A stretch of 44,275 bases of DNA from positions 1 through 44,275 of the forward strand of contig JAQMWT010000275.1 of assembly GCA_029834535.1 (NCBI GenBank), in the 5' to 3' direction. Under the pieces are notes generated by a model. It did not search any database, had not been told where the DNA came from, and was given only the letters and a program-made list of their open reading frames with translations. Within the stretch, counting starts at the first letter, position 1; each line of letters starts with the position of its first letter. The position numbers were made by a program, and so were the translations under genes. The stretch comes from Chrysophaeum taylorii (taxonomy: Eukaryota; Sar; Pelagophyceae; Pelagomonadales; Pelagomonadaceae). This document shows, in pieces, positions 20,273-30,061 of this stretch.

Positions 20273-21687
20273 CCAGCAGTTCCGAGGCGCCGCGATGGCA
20301 ACAAATTCAATGGGGGAAGAAGATGACGGACCGCGGTGCGACTCCCGAAGCGATTCTCTCACTCTTTGCGGCTCGTGGCGACAAATTCAGCGCTCGCAAC
20401 TTGTCGACTGCCGCTCACCGTTTCGCAAAATTGTCTCGAGGCCGAAACCGCGACGTGCAGCGCAATCGTCGCGTGATTGCCCTCGCAGACGCTTGTCGGT
20501 GCCGCATTCGAGGGTTCGACGAGCAAGCGCTCGCCAACACGGCGTGGGCCTTCGCGAGGGCGCGCATCGAGGCACCTCAGCTCCTCGCGGCGATCGCCGG
20601 CGCGGCTTCGTCGCGGGTTGGCGAGTTCGAACCGCAGGGGCTCGCCAACACGGCGTGGGCCTTCGCGACGGCGGGCGTCGAGGCACCTCAGCTCTTCGCG
20701 GCGATCGCCGGCGCGGCTTCGTCGCGGCTTGGCGAGTTCGAACCGCAGGGGCTCGCCAACACGGCGTGGGCCTTCGCGACGGCGGGCGTCGAGGCACCCG
20801 AGCTCTTCGCGGCGATCGCCGGCGCGGCTTCAGCGCGGCTTGGCGAGTTCAAACCGCAGGAACTCGCCAACACGGCGTGGGCCTTCGCGACGGCGGGCGT
20901 CGAGGCACCCGAGCTCTTCGCGGCGATCGCCGGCGCGGCTTCAGCGCGGCTTGGCGAGTTCAAACCGCAGGAACTCGCCAACGCGGCGTGGGCCTTCGCG
21001 ACGGTGGGCATCGAGGTACCCGAGTTCTTCGCGGTGATCGCCAGCGCGGCTTCATCTCGGCTTGGCGAGTTCAATCCGCAGGAACTCGCCAACGCGGCGT
21101 GGGCCTTCGCGACGGCGCGCATCGAGGCACCCGAGCTCTTCGCGGCGATCGCCGGCGCTGCTTCATCGCGGCTTGGCGAGTTCAATCCGCAGAACCTCGC
21201 CAACACGGTTTGGGCCTTCGCGACGGCGGGCATCGAGGCACCTCAGCTCTTCGCGGCGATCACAGGAACCGTTCCTTCGAGGCTGGGCGAGTTCAATCCA
21301 CAAGAGCTCGCCAACACGGCGTGGGCCTTCGCGACGGTGGGCATCGAGGCACCTGAGCTCTTTGACGCGATCGCCGGCGCGGCTTCATCGCGGCTTGGCG
21401 AGTTCAATCCTCAGGCGCTCGCCAACACGGCGTGGGCCTACGCGACGGCGGGAATCGAGGCACCTCAGCTCTTTGACGCGATGGCCCTGGCGGCCTGGTC
21501 GCGGCTTGACGAGTTCAATCCGCAAGAGCTCTCCATCACGGCCTGGGCATTTGCCTGCGTGGACTGGATAAAGGACCCCGAGTTTTTCACCGAGCTCGCC
21601 TACTTTGCTGTCACAGATCTCGATGCCCTCGATGATCGCGGACTGTCACAGCTCCACCTTGCTTCGTTGCACTTTGGCCTAGAGTGA
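20273..21687 (+). CDS. OPR-type helical repeat protein (ten 37-residue repeats)
   Basis: From ATG 20323 (or spliced from upstream) a short N-terminus with ILSLFAARGDKFSARNLSTA leads into ten tandem 37-residue units, about one per 111 bp (starts 20530, 20641 ... 21529). The consensus core is LANTAWAFATAGIEAPELF and the linker is RLGEFNPQ. Units 1-9 are very similar and the last is diverged. Such repeats form alpha-solenoids in organelle-targeted RNA-binding proteins of algae and related protists, where they act in transcript maturation, stability or translation. Family knowledge says a RAP domain should follow, and it does, after an in-frame TGA at 21685-21687. No transit peptide can be judged because the N-terminus is uncertain. 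Confidence 0.85.
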
Positions 21688-22230
21688 CCCAACCGGATCT
21701 CCCCGCTGTCAAAGCACCAGCAGATGCTCCAGGTGGCGTATCAATGTCAGGACCCAAGACCGTCCCAGCTCCAACGCGATGTTGCGACCGCGCTCGACCG
21801 AGTTGGCTGGATGCACGTATTCGAGCACGTGACCGAAGAGGGATTGACGCTTGACATGGCTCAACCTGACACCAAGCGCGCGGTGGAAGTCGACGGGCCA
21901 CACCACTACCTCAAGAGAACGAGGGTTGAGAACGGCTCTACGCGCTTCAAGTCCCGACTGCTACGGCGGCTTGGCTGGGACATAGCCCACATTTCGTTCT
22001 TTGAGTGGGCCGCCCTTGACGGCGAGCGAGAACAGGACTCTTATCTCCGGGACAGGCTGCAAAAAAATAATGCTATCAGCACCAGCGTAATTCTTGATTC
22101 CCAAAGATTCATCGTTGTCATCTCCTTCCCTTCCGCCTTTTTTCATTCTCCCTGCTCCCCGAGCCTAAATGATGGGTGCGATAATACCAGCTCGAAGGCG
22201 CCGCGACGTGTCGTATTCCTGACAGTTTGA
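21685..22230 (+). CDS. RAP domain, in frame behind the OPR array after a UGA
   Basis: The frame is unchanged from the repeat array. After TGA come about 12 residues, then LQVAYQCQDPRPSQLQRDV, the VGWMHVFEHVTEEGLTLD block, AVEVDGPHHYL and LLRRLGWDIAHISFFEW, which together are a textbook RAP domain (about 21775-22065). RAP domains are predicted RNA-binding, PD-(D/E)XK-like folds that end OPR and FAST-kinase-like proteins. No GT-AG intron of correct phase removes the TGA using nearby sites; all three close AG sites share one phase and no GT of the needed phase was found. The options are UGA readthrough (UGAC context), a recent nonsense mutation or a sequence error. The tail after about 22070 is not RAP-like and may be intronic. 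Confidence 0.85.
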
Positions 22231-22243
22231 GCCGGGAGGATGG

Positions 22244-22530
22244 TTAAGTATTCGTCATTCCGTTATTGACTTCGTCGAGGTGGAGACCAGCGAGACCAAG
22301 CAAAGTCCGAACTGGACCAGGATCGAAGGGCTGGAAACTCTCGGGATGATAGCGGGCATGAAGTAAAGAATGGCAAGCAATGAGTTCGGGCGCCTCTGCC
22401 TTCGCGTCTTTGTACGCACGATCGGCTGCGAGCGCATCGATCGCAACGCCAACGGGTGGCGACAACAAGATCCCAGGTGTAGGTTTCCAATGCGAAGGAC
22501 AAATTTGGAAGGCGATGTTGGATCCTTACT
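22244..22530 (-). CDS. C-terminal exon of an unknown minus-strand gene
   Basis: One minus frame stays open from about 22530 to a stop at 22244 and reads well (PPVGVAIDALAADRAYKDAK, then ELIACHSLLHARYHPESF and LLGLAGLHLDEVNN). It is convergent with the OPR/RAP gene. Its upstream side runs into the LINE-1 3' fragment at 22541, so the gene is either interrupted or has that fragment in an intron. No domain is recognised. Confidence 0.4.
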
Positions 22531-22540
22531 TCTAAAAGAG

Positions 22541-22545
22541 GGATG

Positions 22546-22589
<44 letters not shown>

Positions 22590-22800
22590 TTAAAGGTCGA
22601 CTGCAAAGAGGGGGGGGGGTGCATGAAGGGTGTGTGCGGTTTTGTGGGGTAGGAAGGATGTGCCTGACGGGGGGAGATAGGTATGCGGGACCTAGTCGGG
22701 GTCATCGCCGAGTCGTGGGGCAGGCGAAGAGCGGACCAAGGGCCCCGCCTTGGTAGGTCGTACGCATGCTGCCGCCGGACGTATGTTTGTATGTGTGCGT
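22541..22800 (-). mobile_element. 5'-truncated LINE-1 3' end with TCTG tail
   Basis: The TCTG run at 22547-22590 is followed by sequence closely matching 1545-1745, including GTATGCGGGACCTAGTC-like, GGTCATCGCCGAG and CGTACGCATGCTGCCGCC. Same orientation as the main LINE-1 copy. Confidence 0.75.
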
Positions 22801-23065
22801 CTGTCGGTCTCACGAATCAGGGTTTAGGACTAAACTCAACGGCTCAAGGGCGGAGTTCAAGTAACAAAAAGCAATCACTGCAGAGAGTGATTGACTTAGA
22901 GGGAGCGAGAGGTGGGGGGCCGGTGGGGAGGGCGGTTCGTGTCGTGGTGGGCTCGCGAGGGGCCGGTGGGCCAGTGAAGAAGAGACGAAAAAGAATGGCT
23001 GAATAAGACGTAATAAGACGAAATATGGGTAAGAATGATAGAAAAACCATCCATCTTCCAAACGA

Positions 23066-23547
23066 TGGCAGGAGGCGCGCGGAGCGCCTACGAGAAAATG
23101 TCGTAAAGGCCAAGCCTTCGAGAGACCGGGCGTGGGAGTGCGCAAGGCCGCGGCCGCTAAACGTGCTAAACGGTGGAAGGGTATGCTTGCTGACGATGAC
23201 GACGTTCTTCGGCGGTTGTTCTAGCCCGTCGAGGAGCTGGACGCGGGACGCCACGAACACGTTCAAGAGAACTCTGCGAAGCGCAGTGCGGCGGGCGCGG
23301 GCTTGGAACGACCCCTTCATAGAGTCGACGGGCGGCTGCCTCCTCAGTTGTCAAAATTCGAATCGCTCGCACTATCTGTTCTGCACCGAGCGCAAAAGAA
23401 GTCCAGCCAGAAGTTGAGATCTGTCGTCGTTGACAGGTCGCACCAGATTCTCGGGCAGGAGAAGAAAAGGCAGGTGACTGCCGCTGATGTGGAACAGGTA
23501 GCTGCCCTCCCCCCTGACGTCCAACTGTCGCTCGATGGCGGATTTTT
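23066..23547 (+). pseudogene. Coding remnant of unknown family, ended by a LINE-1 fragment
   Basis: One plus frame reads AAAAKRAKRWKGMLADDDDV, a TAG at about 23222, then continues in frame with LPPQLSKFESLALSVLHRA, QKKSSQKLRSVVVDRSHQIL and VTAADVEQVAALPPDVQ. It is cut at about 23548 where LINE-1 sequence begins. The helix pattern ending in VTAADVEQV faintly resembles a histone fold, but I would not name it. An ATG at 23025 in another frame (MGKNDRKTIHLPND) could be a first exon. Confidence 0.3.
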
Positions 23548-23945
23548 TTCACCCATCCATCATCCCCCAGCCGGGTACAGCGCCACCGCCTGGCTTCTTG
23601 GGCCTTGTCGAACAGCGGCTACGTAGCTACGGCACCGCCGTCTTTGGTGCCTTCGGTGAGGCAGCTTTGCCACGCCCTCGCCCAAACCTGGGTGGCAAGC
23701 GGCTGCGGCAACTTTGAACACAGAGGCAAAGGCGGCCCAACAAAAAAAAAAACTCGCCGCATCTACCGCGAGCGGGGGATCGCCAACATAGCATTCAAAC
23801 TCTGGCGCGCTGCTGTGCCCTCACCCATGTATGTCGCCGCCTACAGGTCGGGCGGCCCCACCCAGGTCTCGCCCTATCCCAGCACCCTTCGTCGCACGCG
23901 CGACCGGCGGCAGCACGCGTTCGACCTACGGGCGGGGTTTAAAGA
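23548..23945 (+). mobile_element. Internal fragment of LINE-1, inverted relative to the main copy
   Basis: It matches the reverse complement of about 1690-2095, starting at ATCATCCCCCAGCCGGGTAC and including GGCTTCTTGGGCC and TGGTGCCTTCGGTGAGGC. The encoded stretch PQPGTAPPPGFLG and FGAFGEA is the LINE-1 C-terminal region. It stops before the 3' tail seen in the other copies. Confidence 0.75.
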
Positions 23946-24282
23946 GCTTGAACACCACCGCGTCCACGAGGAAAAAGTTGCGGCCTATTTGCCGAAAAAA
24001 AAAAAGAGAGAAAAATGGGCGGTGGCGAAAAACTGTGGCAAGAGCGCGGAACACGCGGGAATAATATAAATCCTGGCAAAACAGCCGAGCCCTCCGGCTT
24101 TTTTCGAGCGAGCGCGGGAAGCCAAACGACGACGCGAGTCCAGAAGGAAACTCCGGGTCTTTCTACTCCCCCGGCGCCTGCCTCAGGGCTTCAGTCACGA
24201 GTCACGACCGTCCAAGTTTGCTGCCAGACGACTTCCACGAGGCCGCGGTCTCGACGATGAACTAGTATGCTGACCGAGTCTG

Positions 24283-24794
24283 TCAAGCGACAGACGTCGA
24301 CTTCAGCGCCTTGGACGAGACAGACTCCGATTCGCGGGCCAACGCAATAACCCAATCGCGCTTTCCGGGCTGCGCAGGACCTCCGGTCTGAACAGCCGCG
24401 CCGGCACCGCCCCGACGACAGCCAGCGTATTGCGGCGCCGCGTTGCTCTTAGATTTCTGAGCGGAGTAAACTATCTCAAGCACGTGTTTTTTCAAATCAC
24501 GGAGAAAGTATAGAATACATTTTGGCTCGACGACGTCGATTCGCGCGAAACAGAATTAGAACGCGCCAACGAGCGTCGTCGATTGTCGCCCGATTCGTTT
24601 TCCAAGGCGACAACTTTCCGAAGAACGTACTTTGGCACCGAGCACAGCAGCTGTCGTATCCGCTAGATTGATTGCTGACGCACTCGCCCGTCAGCCGCCT
24701 CCGTGTCGACGGCTTCAAAGTCGGTCGGGTCCCTACCTCGCCGGCCAACTCCTCGTCGTTCGCCGACTCTGGACGATTCCTCGAGCGACGACAT
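24283..24794 (-). CDS. Spliced serine-rich protein of unknown function, divergent from RPB11
   Basis: ATG at 24794-24792 starts MSSLEESSRVGERR. The same frame continues through PKYVLRKVVALENESGD and SVSRESTSSSQN to a donor GTATTC at 24518. A 62-nt GT-AG intron (24518-24457, ending CTCAG) joins in phase to KSKSNAAPQYAGCRRGG and ends at a stop at 24283. Within exon 1 a TAG at about 24663-24665 must be removed. A donor GTGCGT at 24683 with acceptors ending at 24663 (21 nt) or 24651 (33 nt) keeps the frame either way. The product would be about 138-142 residues. No domain is recognised; the Ser/Arg-rich middle looks disordered. Head-to-head arrangement with RPB11 suggests a housekeeping role, but that is inference. 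Confidence 0.5.
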
Positions 24795-24878
24795 CACGGA
24801 TCGCCAGCCAAGGAGGTCCGTTAATAAATTTATTTTCAACCCTCGCGAGTCTAAAATAAACCGAAAGAAACCCTCGAT
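24795..24878. promoter_or_regulatory. Bidirectional promoter between the unknown gene and RPB11
   Basis: Only 84 bp separate the two divergent start codons. The interval contains an AT-rich core (TTAATAAATTTATTTTCAAC) and CTAAAATAAACC near the RPB11 start. Any TATA-like function is a guess; the short shared spacer itself is the evidence. Confidence 0.45.
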
Positions 24879-25273
24879 ATGAACGCTCCCGAAAGTGAGT
24901 TGCGTCTTTTTGGATAGTGCGCGCGCGAGAACGGTCCGCAGGGCACAAGGCGTACCTCCTCGAGGACGACGAGGCGCGGGTGGAGTACGCGAAGGACCAG
25001 AAGATCCCGAACGCCGGCCTATTCACGATTTATAAGGAGGACCACACAATAGGAAATCTCGTGCGAATGCAACTACTTCGTGACTCCGACGTCCGATTCG
25101 CCGGGTACAAACTTCCGCACCCCCTCGAGCACCGGTGCCTCGTCAAAGTGCAGACTACGGGCGCCAAACCGAAAGAAGTTTTTTTGCGTTCGATTTCTGA
25201 CCTCCACAGCGAATTTGACTACCTCGACCGCTACTTCCGCGAGGAGGTTCTGCGCTTTAAAGAAGCCACCTAA
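24879..25273 (+). CDS. RPB11: DNA-directed RNA polymerase II subunit RPB11
   Basis: The gene is join(24879..24894, 24942..25273), 115 residues, against about 117-120 in animals and yeast. Exon 1 is only 16 nt and encodes MNAPE, the conserved N-terminus of the family. The 47-nt intron has donor GTGAGT and acceptor CCGCAG. Exon 2 contains PNAGLFTIYKEDHTIGNL (the RNA polymerase L/13-16 kDa dimerisation motif), FAGYKLPHPLEHR and VQTTGAKPKE, followed by the C-terminal helix. RPB11 pairs with RPB3 in Pol II assembly, like the bacterial alpha dimer. Without the intron the frame would begin in an unconserved sequence at 24917, so the spliced start is preferred. The gene appears intact. Confidence 0.92.
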
Positions 25274-25391
25274 CCCTTATTTTAGAAAAAAACCTTACCC
25301 TAAGTCACTCGCGGTCTGCCGGTGGTAATGTATCGTGGCTGGTACGACGACGACCCACTGGTTAGACGACGGAATCATGGTAGACGACGAC

Positions 25392-25425
<34 letters not shown>

Positions 25426-27059
25426 GACGTCTAAATTCCACATCCTCCGCGCCGCCGGCACGTCGCGACGATGGTGATGGCAACGATCCATCCGAGGACG
25501 GCGAACTGTGGCGCGCGAGTCTGCCTCGCGCTCTCCGAGGGGTCAGTGATTCCGTCCGACGAGGCGCGTGTCTACTACCAAAGTTGAATGCACTCTCGCC
25601 GCTTGTTTTACGACCTCGCCCGTGTTTCTCTCGCTTGACTTCCCGGAAAAGAATTATCCGTGGAAGGCTCGCGTATGGTCGCGGGCCTCGAGCCTTCGAA
25701 GACTTCTCTTTCTCACACATTTTCAGAAAGACGGCTAGTTTCCAATGGCAGTATCACGAGGGGCACCTTCTTTGCATGCGTTCCTTATCGCCGAAACACT
25801 GCGGAGTCAGCGGAGGACTTGACGCCGTGATGAAAACGTACTCTTCCTCCGCGAGGAGCCGTGGTGCGACGAGGCGACGCCTTCCGCGAAGAACCGTCCT
25901 GACTGTCTCTCTCTCGTTTGGGATAAAAAGCTCGCCCTCGTGTCAGCGTCCAACAACAAGCACCCCCCGCTTTTTTTCAGTCTCGACCAACCCAGTTCGA
26001 GCGCCTTCGACCCAAACTGCTGCGGGCACCGGGCTCCTCCCGCAGGCACGACCCTCGAGTAAGTCATCCACTTATCGACACAACCCTCGAGGCTAGACTA
26101 AACCGATGCTCACCTTTCTGCTCGACGCTCGGACTCCCGCCAATCTTTTTTTATTCAGCGGCACCGCCCCTTTTATCCTTTGAGTTTGCTCCTTCTTTCA
26201 CGAGTGGCATGTCCCTTTGCGCCTCATTCCAGCGATTTGTTCGTTTCCCGAATCCATATCTTTGCCTTCCAAGCGCCGTCTATGACTCTCGCCGCGCAGC
26301 GTAGGTGCGGGTAAGGGAACTCGCCGTCGCGAGCTTCGCAGCAGACGCTGTGGCGTCAACAACGATCGTCGCGAGCGCAGAAAAGGACTTGCAGCGTGGC
26401 GGCTTTTCGCGTCGTTCTCGCAACACTCGTGCGCGAGAATCGCGGCGGTCGAGGTATCCATACGACGCGAACGGAGAATTTGGTACGGCTGGGATCGAGT
26501 TGCCGACGATGAAAAAAAGTTCCTTATCGCCGACGACGCCTTCGGTCGCGATCGTTGTTTGCGCGGCCTCGAGGGTCGCGGCAACGACCTCATCGCGAAT
26601 GCGTGCGAGCTGCTGGATTACTTCACGGCGCGGGCTGCTCCTCGCTGTTGTTGCCCTCGGTCACGATCGTGCGCGCGGCTTTGGAGTTTGAGGCGACGAC
26701 CTCACGAGCAAGGTTTCGCAGTCTTCGACGATGTATCCAACTCAGCGATTTCGTCGTCGGCTCTGATTTTATGGCACGATCTTTAGAAATTTCGACGAAA
26801 ACTACTACTTGAGCGCCACTCGGGCGCCGCTGAATTTGTTTGTGGCACGACCTCTAGAAATTTTCAGGGGGAAGAATGCTTTGGTGGCCTTCAACGCCAC
26901 CCATATGACGATCGGTTGTCCGCTCGAATTAAGAACTGGTCGGTCGTGTGTGACCGTCGCCGCCCATCTCGGGATCTGCTGGCGGCGCGGGATAGGGTTG
27001 GGGTTTAGGACCAAACTCAAAGGATAAGAGGGGCGGACCGTGTGTGATATCCTTACCTT
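25274..27059. other. Downstream of RPB11: weak plus-strand coding, no confident gene
   Basis: A GAC-rich microsatellite (about 25390-25432) inflates open frames on both strands. Coding-looking pieces in different plus frames are LSLDFPEKNYPWKARVW (about 25623), SLVWDKKLALVSASNN (about 25915) and ASFQRFVRFPNPYLCLPSAV (about 26220). They could be exons of one gene with short introns or shadows. The 200-bp duplicate at 26372 is listed separately. About 26740-26870 holds an imperfect local duplication (GGCACGA then TCT/TTT then AGAAATTT). Confidence 0.3.
26372..26574 (+). repeat. 200-bp near-identical dispersed repeat, copy 1
   Basis: It matches 31979-32180 with only a few differences near its start plus one substitution (GAGGTATCC versus GAGATATCC). 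Strand and frame are uncertain. One plus frame reads IRRERRIWYGWDRVADDEKK through this copy and remains open in both copies. After the repeat, copy 1 carries about 100 bp not present in copy 2 before weak similarity resumes (TTCGACGATG then TCCAACT). Confidence 0.75.
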
Positions 27060-27068
27060 AACGTAACC
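27060..27068. repeat. Target-site duplication AACGTAACC (left)
   Basis: AACGTAACC at 27060-27068 directly abuts the TTAG-type tail of LINE-2. The same nine bases occur at 28905-28913 at the other end. Confidence 0.6.
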
Positions 27069-28904
27069 TAACTAACTAACTAACTTCGGACCTCTCCCGG
27101 GCATGGGAGCCAGGCTGGGCCGGCAGTAGCCGGTCCAGGATCACAGAGCAAAAATCACACAGCTGGGGTAGAGGCGAGGGATGAAAAGCCGTTGATGGCG
27201 GACCGCCACTGCGCGCGGTCTTGTGCGAGGTCGTGCCACGAGTTGAAGGGGATGTCGCATTTCCGGAGTGCCTTGGCGAGCGACCTCCCGTACGTCATCT
27301 GCGGAGCCCCCGGTGGGCGCTTGGAGCGGACCCAAGACGAGAGCATCTTGCGAGGGAGTCGGGAGAAGGGCATGCGGGCGACGTGACCGGCCCAGCGGAG
27401 CTGGCGGCGCGTGACGTAGACGTCGATGGACTCGAGGCCGAGGCGCCGCAGCAGGATCTCCGTTGAGATGTGGTGGGACCAGGCGTGTTTCCGGGTCACG
27501 CGACACATGACGCGGGCGCACTGCGCGTGGAAACACCGCAGCCGGCGGAACAGGACCTCGGTGAGGCACCACGATTCCGCACCGTGAAGGAGGATGGCCA
27601 GGACGAGCGAGACATAGACGAGGCGCTTGGCGCGAGCAGAGACGGACTTCGAGGCGAAGATGCAGTCCCGCAAGGCACCGAAGGCCGGAGACGCCTTCTT
27701 GATCCGCGCGTCGACGTCTGAGTCGTCGCGGCAGTCGCGCGAGAGGACCGAGCCGAGGTACTTAAACTGGTCGACGACCGGTATGAAGCGGCCGCGCCCG
27801 AGCTCGATGTCCGAGAGGTTCGTGTCGTCGAACGACTTTGGGTCGCCGTACAGGTGTGCCGGGCGAGCGACGAACAGCATCTCCGTTTTGGACGCCGCTT
27901 TCGTGTGTCGGTTGCCGCAATGCACCTCCATGCCCCAGGCGTCGCAGTGTTCGATGAGGCGCGGTGTCTCGCTGGCGGCGATGTGGCGGTCCCAGAAGAG
28001 AAAGGCAACGTCGTCGGCGTACGCCGATTCATCGAAGGGAAACTCGTCGCCGCGAGCGGACCAACCCCGGTTCGTCATCTGAAAGTCTTTCCGCGTACGG
28101 TAGACACACGGGGCGCGGCCATGGCGTCGTCGAAACGACGTCGTCAGTGCCGCCATGAACAGCACGAACAGGACGGGGCCCAGGACGTCGCCCTGCTTGA
28201 CGCCGATGATCGAGTCAACCGAGGCGACGACACCGCTGACCGAGAAGTGGACCTGGATTCGGTGGAGGCCCTTGATGACTGCAACGAGCTTCGGCGGGAC
28301 GCCGAACTTCAGGAGCACCTCCCAGAGAAGCTCTCGCGGGACGCGGTCGAACGCCTTAACGAAATCGATGAACAGTACCCACGAGTCCTGACCGTGCTCA
28401 CGCCGCTTCTTCAGCGCTAGCTTGAGCGAGAAGGTGGCGTCGGACGTACCGCGCTCGGGTCGGAAACCACATTGGGACTCGTGATCGAGGGCCTCGCAGA
28501 TGACGTTGAGTCGCGCACGGACGATGTTCGAAACGATCTTCTGCGCGACCTCGAGCATCATGATCCCGCGGTAGTTGCCCGGCAGGGAGAGGTCCCCCTT
28601 CTTGGGGAGAATCCCGAGGAGGCCAACGTCCCACTCGGCCGGCTGGACTTCGGACTCCCAGAACTCGAGGACTACACGCTCCAACAGCGGGAGCGTGCGA
28701 GCGTCGGTGGCGAGCGCCTTCCAGACCTCCGCGCGCAGGCCCGATTCGCCGGGCGCGGTGCAGTTCAGCTGACCAACGGCCCGTTTTATCTCCTCCTGCG
28801 TCGGTGGTTCCCCGAGTTCCGGACGGATCGGCAACTGGTCAACGTCGTTGATCACGGTGGGGTCGTAGCGAGCTTGTCGACTGTAGAGCTGCTTGAAGTG
28901 CGCC
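27069..28904 (-). mobile_element. LINE-2: 5'-truncated non-LTR retrotransposon
   Basis: On the minus strand the element runs from 28904 (truncated inside the region between endonuclease and RT) to a 3' tail of TTAG repeats at about 27069-27084. A 9-bp direct repeat flanks it. A short copy of the same 3' end lies at 35662-35769 on the plus strand. It differs from LINE-1 in RT motifs, C-terminus and tail. Confidence 0.8.
27155..28904 (-). CDS. Reverse transcriptase of LINE-2 (endonuclease part missing)
   Basis: There are about 583 open codons without ATG at the element edge. The start (LAHFKQLYS, then PPTQEEIKRAVGQLNCTAPG) is the linker before the RT. Motif A is FIDFVKAFDRVPRELLW, motif B is GVKQGDVLGPVLFVLF and motif C is YADDVAFLF, all intact. 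Further on come FKYLGSVLSRDCRDDSDVDA and a C-terminal block, RRQLRWAGHVARMP, typical of RTE-like and related LINEs (clade assignment is inference). The frame is unbroken, unlike LINE-1, which suggests a younger insertion. The apurinic-like endonuclease expected upstream is absent, so this copy cannot move on its own. Confidence 0.9.
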
Positions 28905-28913
28905 AACGTAACC
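28905..28913. repeat. Target-site duplication AACGTAACC (right)
   Basis: This is the right copy of the 9-bp repeat flanking LINE-2. It fixes the 5' truncation point at 28904. Confidence 0.6.
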
Positions 28914-28933
28914 AATCAGCGTTTAGGTGCATT

Positions 28934-28955
28934 CATTTATTTATTTATTTATTTA
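28934..28955. repeat. ATTT microsatellite
   Basis: About five ATTT units lie just outside LINE-2. Confidence 0.85.
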
Positions 28956-29082
28956 CAGGTCTTGAGTACAAAAAAAGGGCCTGCCTGCCTTGGGACAAAA
29001 AAACAGACATACTTTTCCTTTTTATAAGGAAGCAAAAGGGCACACTAGGCGCGGGCGGGCTCGCCCGCCAACGCGCCCCCGG

Positions 29083-29109
29083 CGTAACGTAACGTAACGT
29101 AACGTAACG
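29083..29109. repeat. TAACG pentanucleotide microsatellite
   Basis: Five TAACG units are followed by GTCGTCGAG. The unit resembles part of the LINE-2 target duplication (AACGTAACC), probably by chance. Confidence 0.85.
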
Positions 29110-30060
29110 GTCGTCGAGTTGTGCTCGCTCGAGGAGTGCGCGTTGAGCTTGGGGGAAATAAATCTTGCGATACAGCGATGGGTTGGTGAAGTCAGAGCGT
29201 GTCGTCGGGCGTTAGTTAAGTGGCCAATCTGCACGTTTTTTGAGCAGGCTGGGCGCGCGGAAAAGAAGGGAGCAGTAAGTACTTGCCTGCGAGCGGCCGA
29301 GTGCCGTAAAGTCGTCGTCCAAAGCGAGGGCATTACGTCGCGCGGTCTCGTCACGACCTTGTTCTTAAAGCGTCCCTCATACATATTCGTAGCTGACGTC
29401 GTGTTCGAGAATGCGAAGATCTTCATTCGGGCATTTTTGTTTTTTTTGCGCTCGTGCACGCATCTTCCGACGGCATAATCACGTAGCACCTGCCCGGACT
29501 GCGATTGATGACGCAGCGAGCACCACCGCCAGCAAAAGAGGTAAGTACCTGAAGTCGTCGTGACACGTTTACGGCAATTACCAACCTCGCGAAAGAAAGC
29601 ACACACTAAGCTTGAAAATAATGGACAAGCAAGCAGAGGCGCGCACCATGCAAGGACAGAATTTGCTTCATATACGCGAACTCTGGCATTGACCCCACAA
29701 AGTACGCGCCGCAGGCCACAAAACCAGCGGCGTCGTCTTGCACGCACAGCGCGTTCGCTGCGCGTTTTGTTGCGTCGGAATCTTAGTCGTCGGGATACTC
29801 TTCGATTTGCGCGTTTTGCTGCTGAAGTCATAGATGGTCGGAAAAAAAAACATACTTCGTCTGTGCCGGATTCTTCCGATATAGTAGTACCTGCACACCA
29901 CGGGGTCTTGGCTTTCTGTTCGAACGACGAAAGTAACGCCACGCGCGGGCTCGCCTTCGCGCCGACACCATCGGTTGCAACTCGACGAGCGACCTTTATT
30001 TATGATGGTTCCTGCCCAGATATCACGACGATTCTCATCAACGCGAAGCCGAGGTGGAAA
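29110..30060. other. Conflicting weak coding signals
   Basis: A plus frame from 29119 (CALSLGEINLAIQRWVGEVR) runs to a good donor GTAAGT at 29276, and a second GTAAGT lies at 29541 after ATGACGCAGCGAGC. A 306-codon minus frame (29942-29022) covers the same DNA but is Arg/Ser-rich with no motif. I favour the plus strand here but cannot build a gene. Confidence 0.3.
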
Positions 30061-30061
30061 A

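Noticed and set aside
21661..21732. An intron removing the TGA in the OPR/RAP gene
   Set aside because: GT at 21666 or 21684 with AG at 21714, 21720, 21723 or 21732 always shifts the frame by one.
25380..25440. Poly-Arg/Asp open frames on both strands near the GAC run
   Set aside because: Microsatellite translation; it inflates the frames starting at 25335 and on the opposite strand.
26997..27022. GGGTTTAGGA as telomere-like repeat (also at 22818)
   Set aside because: Single unit only, with no tandem array.
29022..29942. 306-codon minus-strand open frame
   Set aside because: Arg/Ser-rich with no motif, spans a TAACG microsatellite, and the opposite strand has better coding composition with GTAAGT donors.
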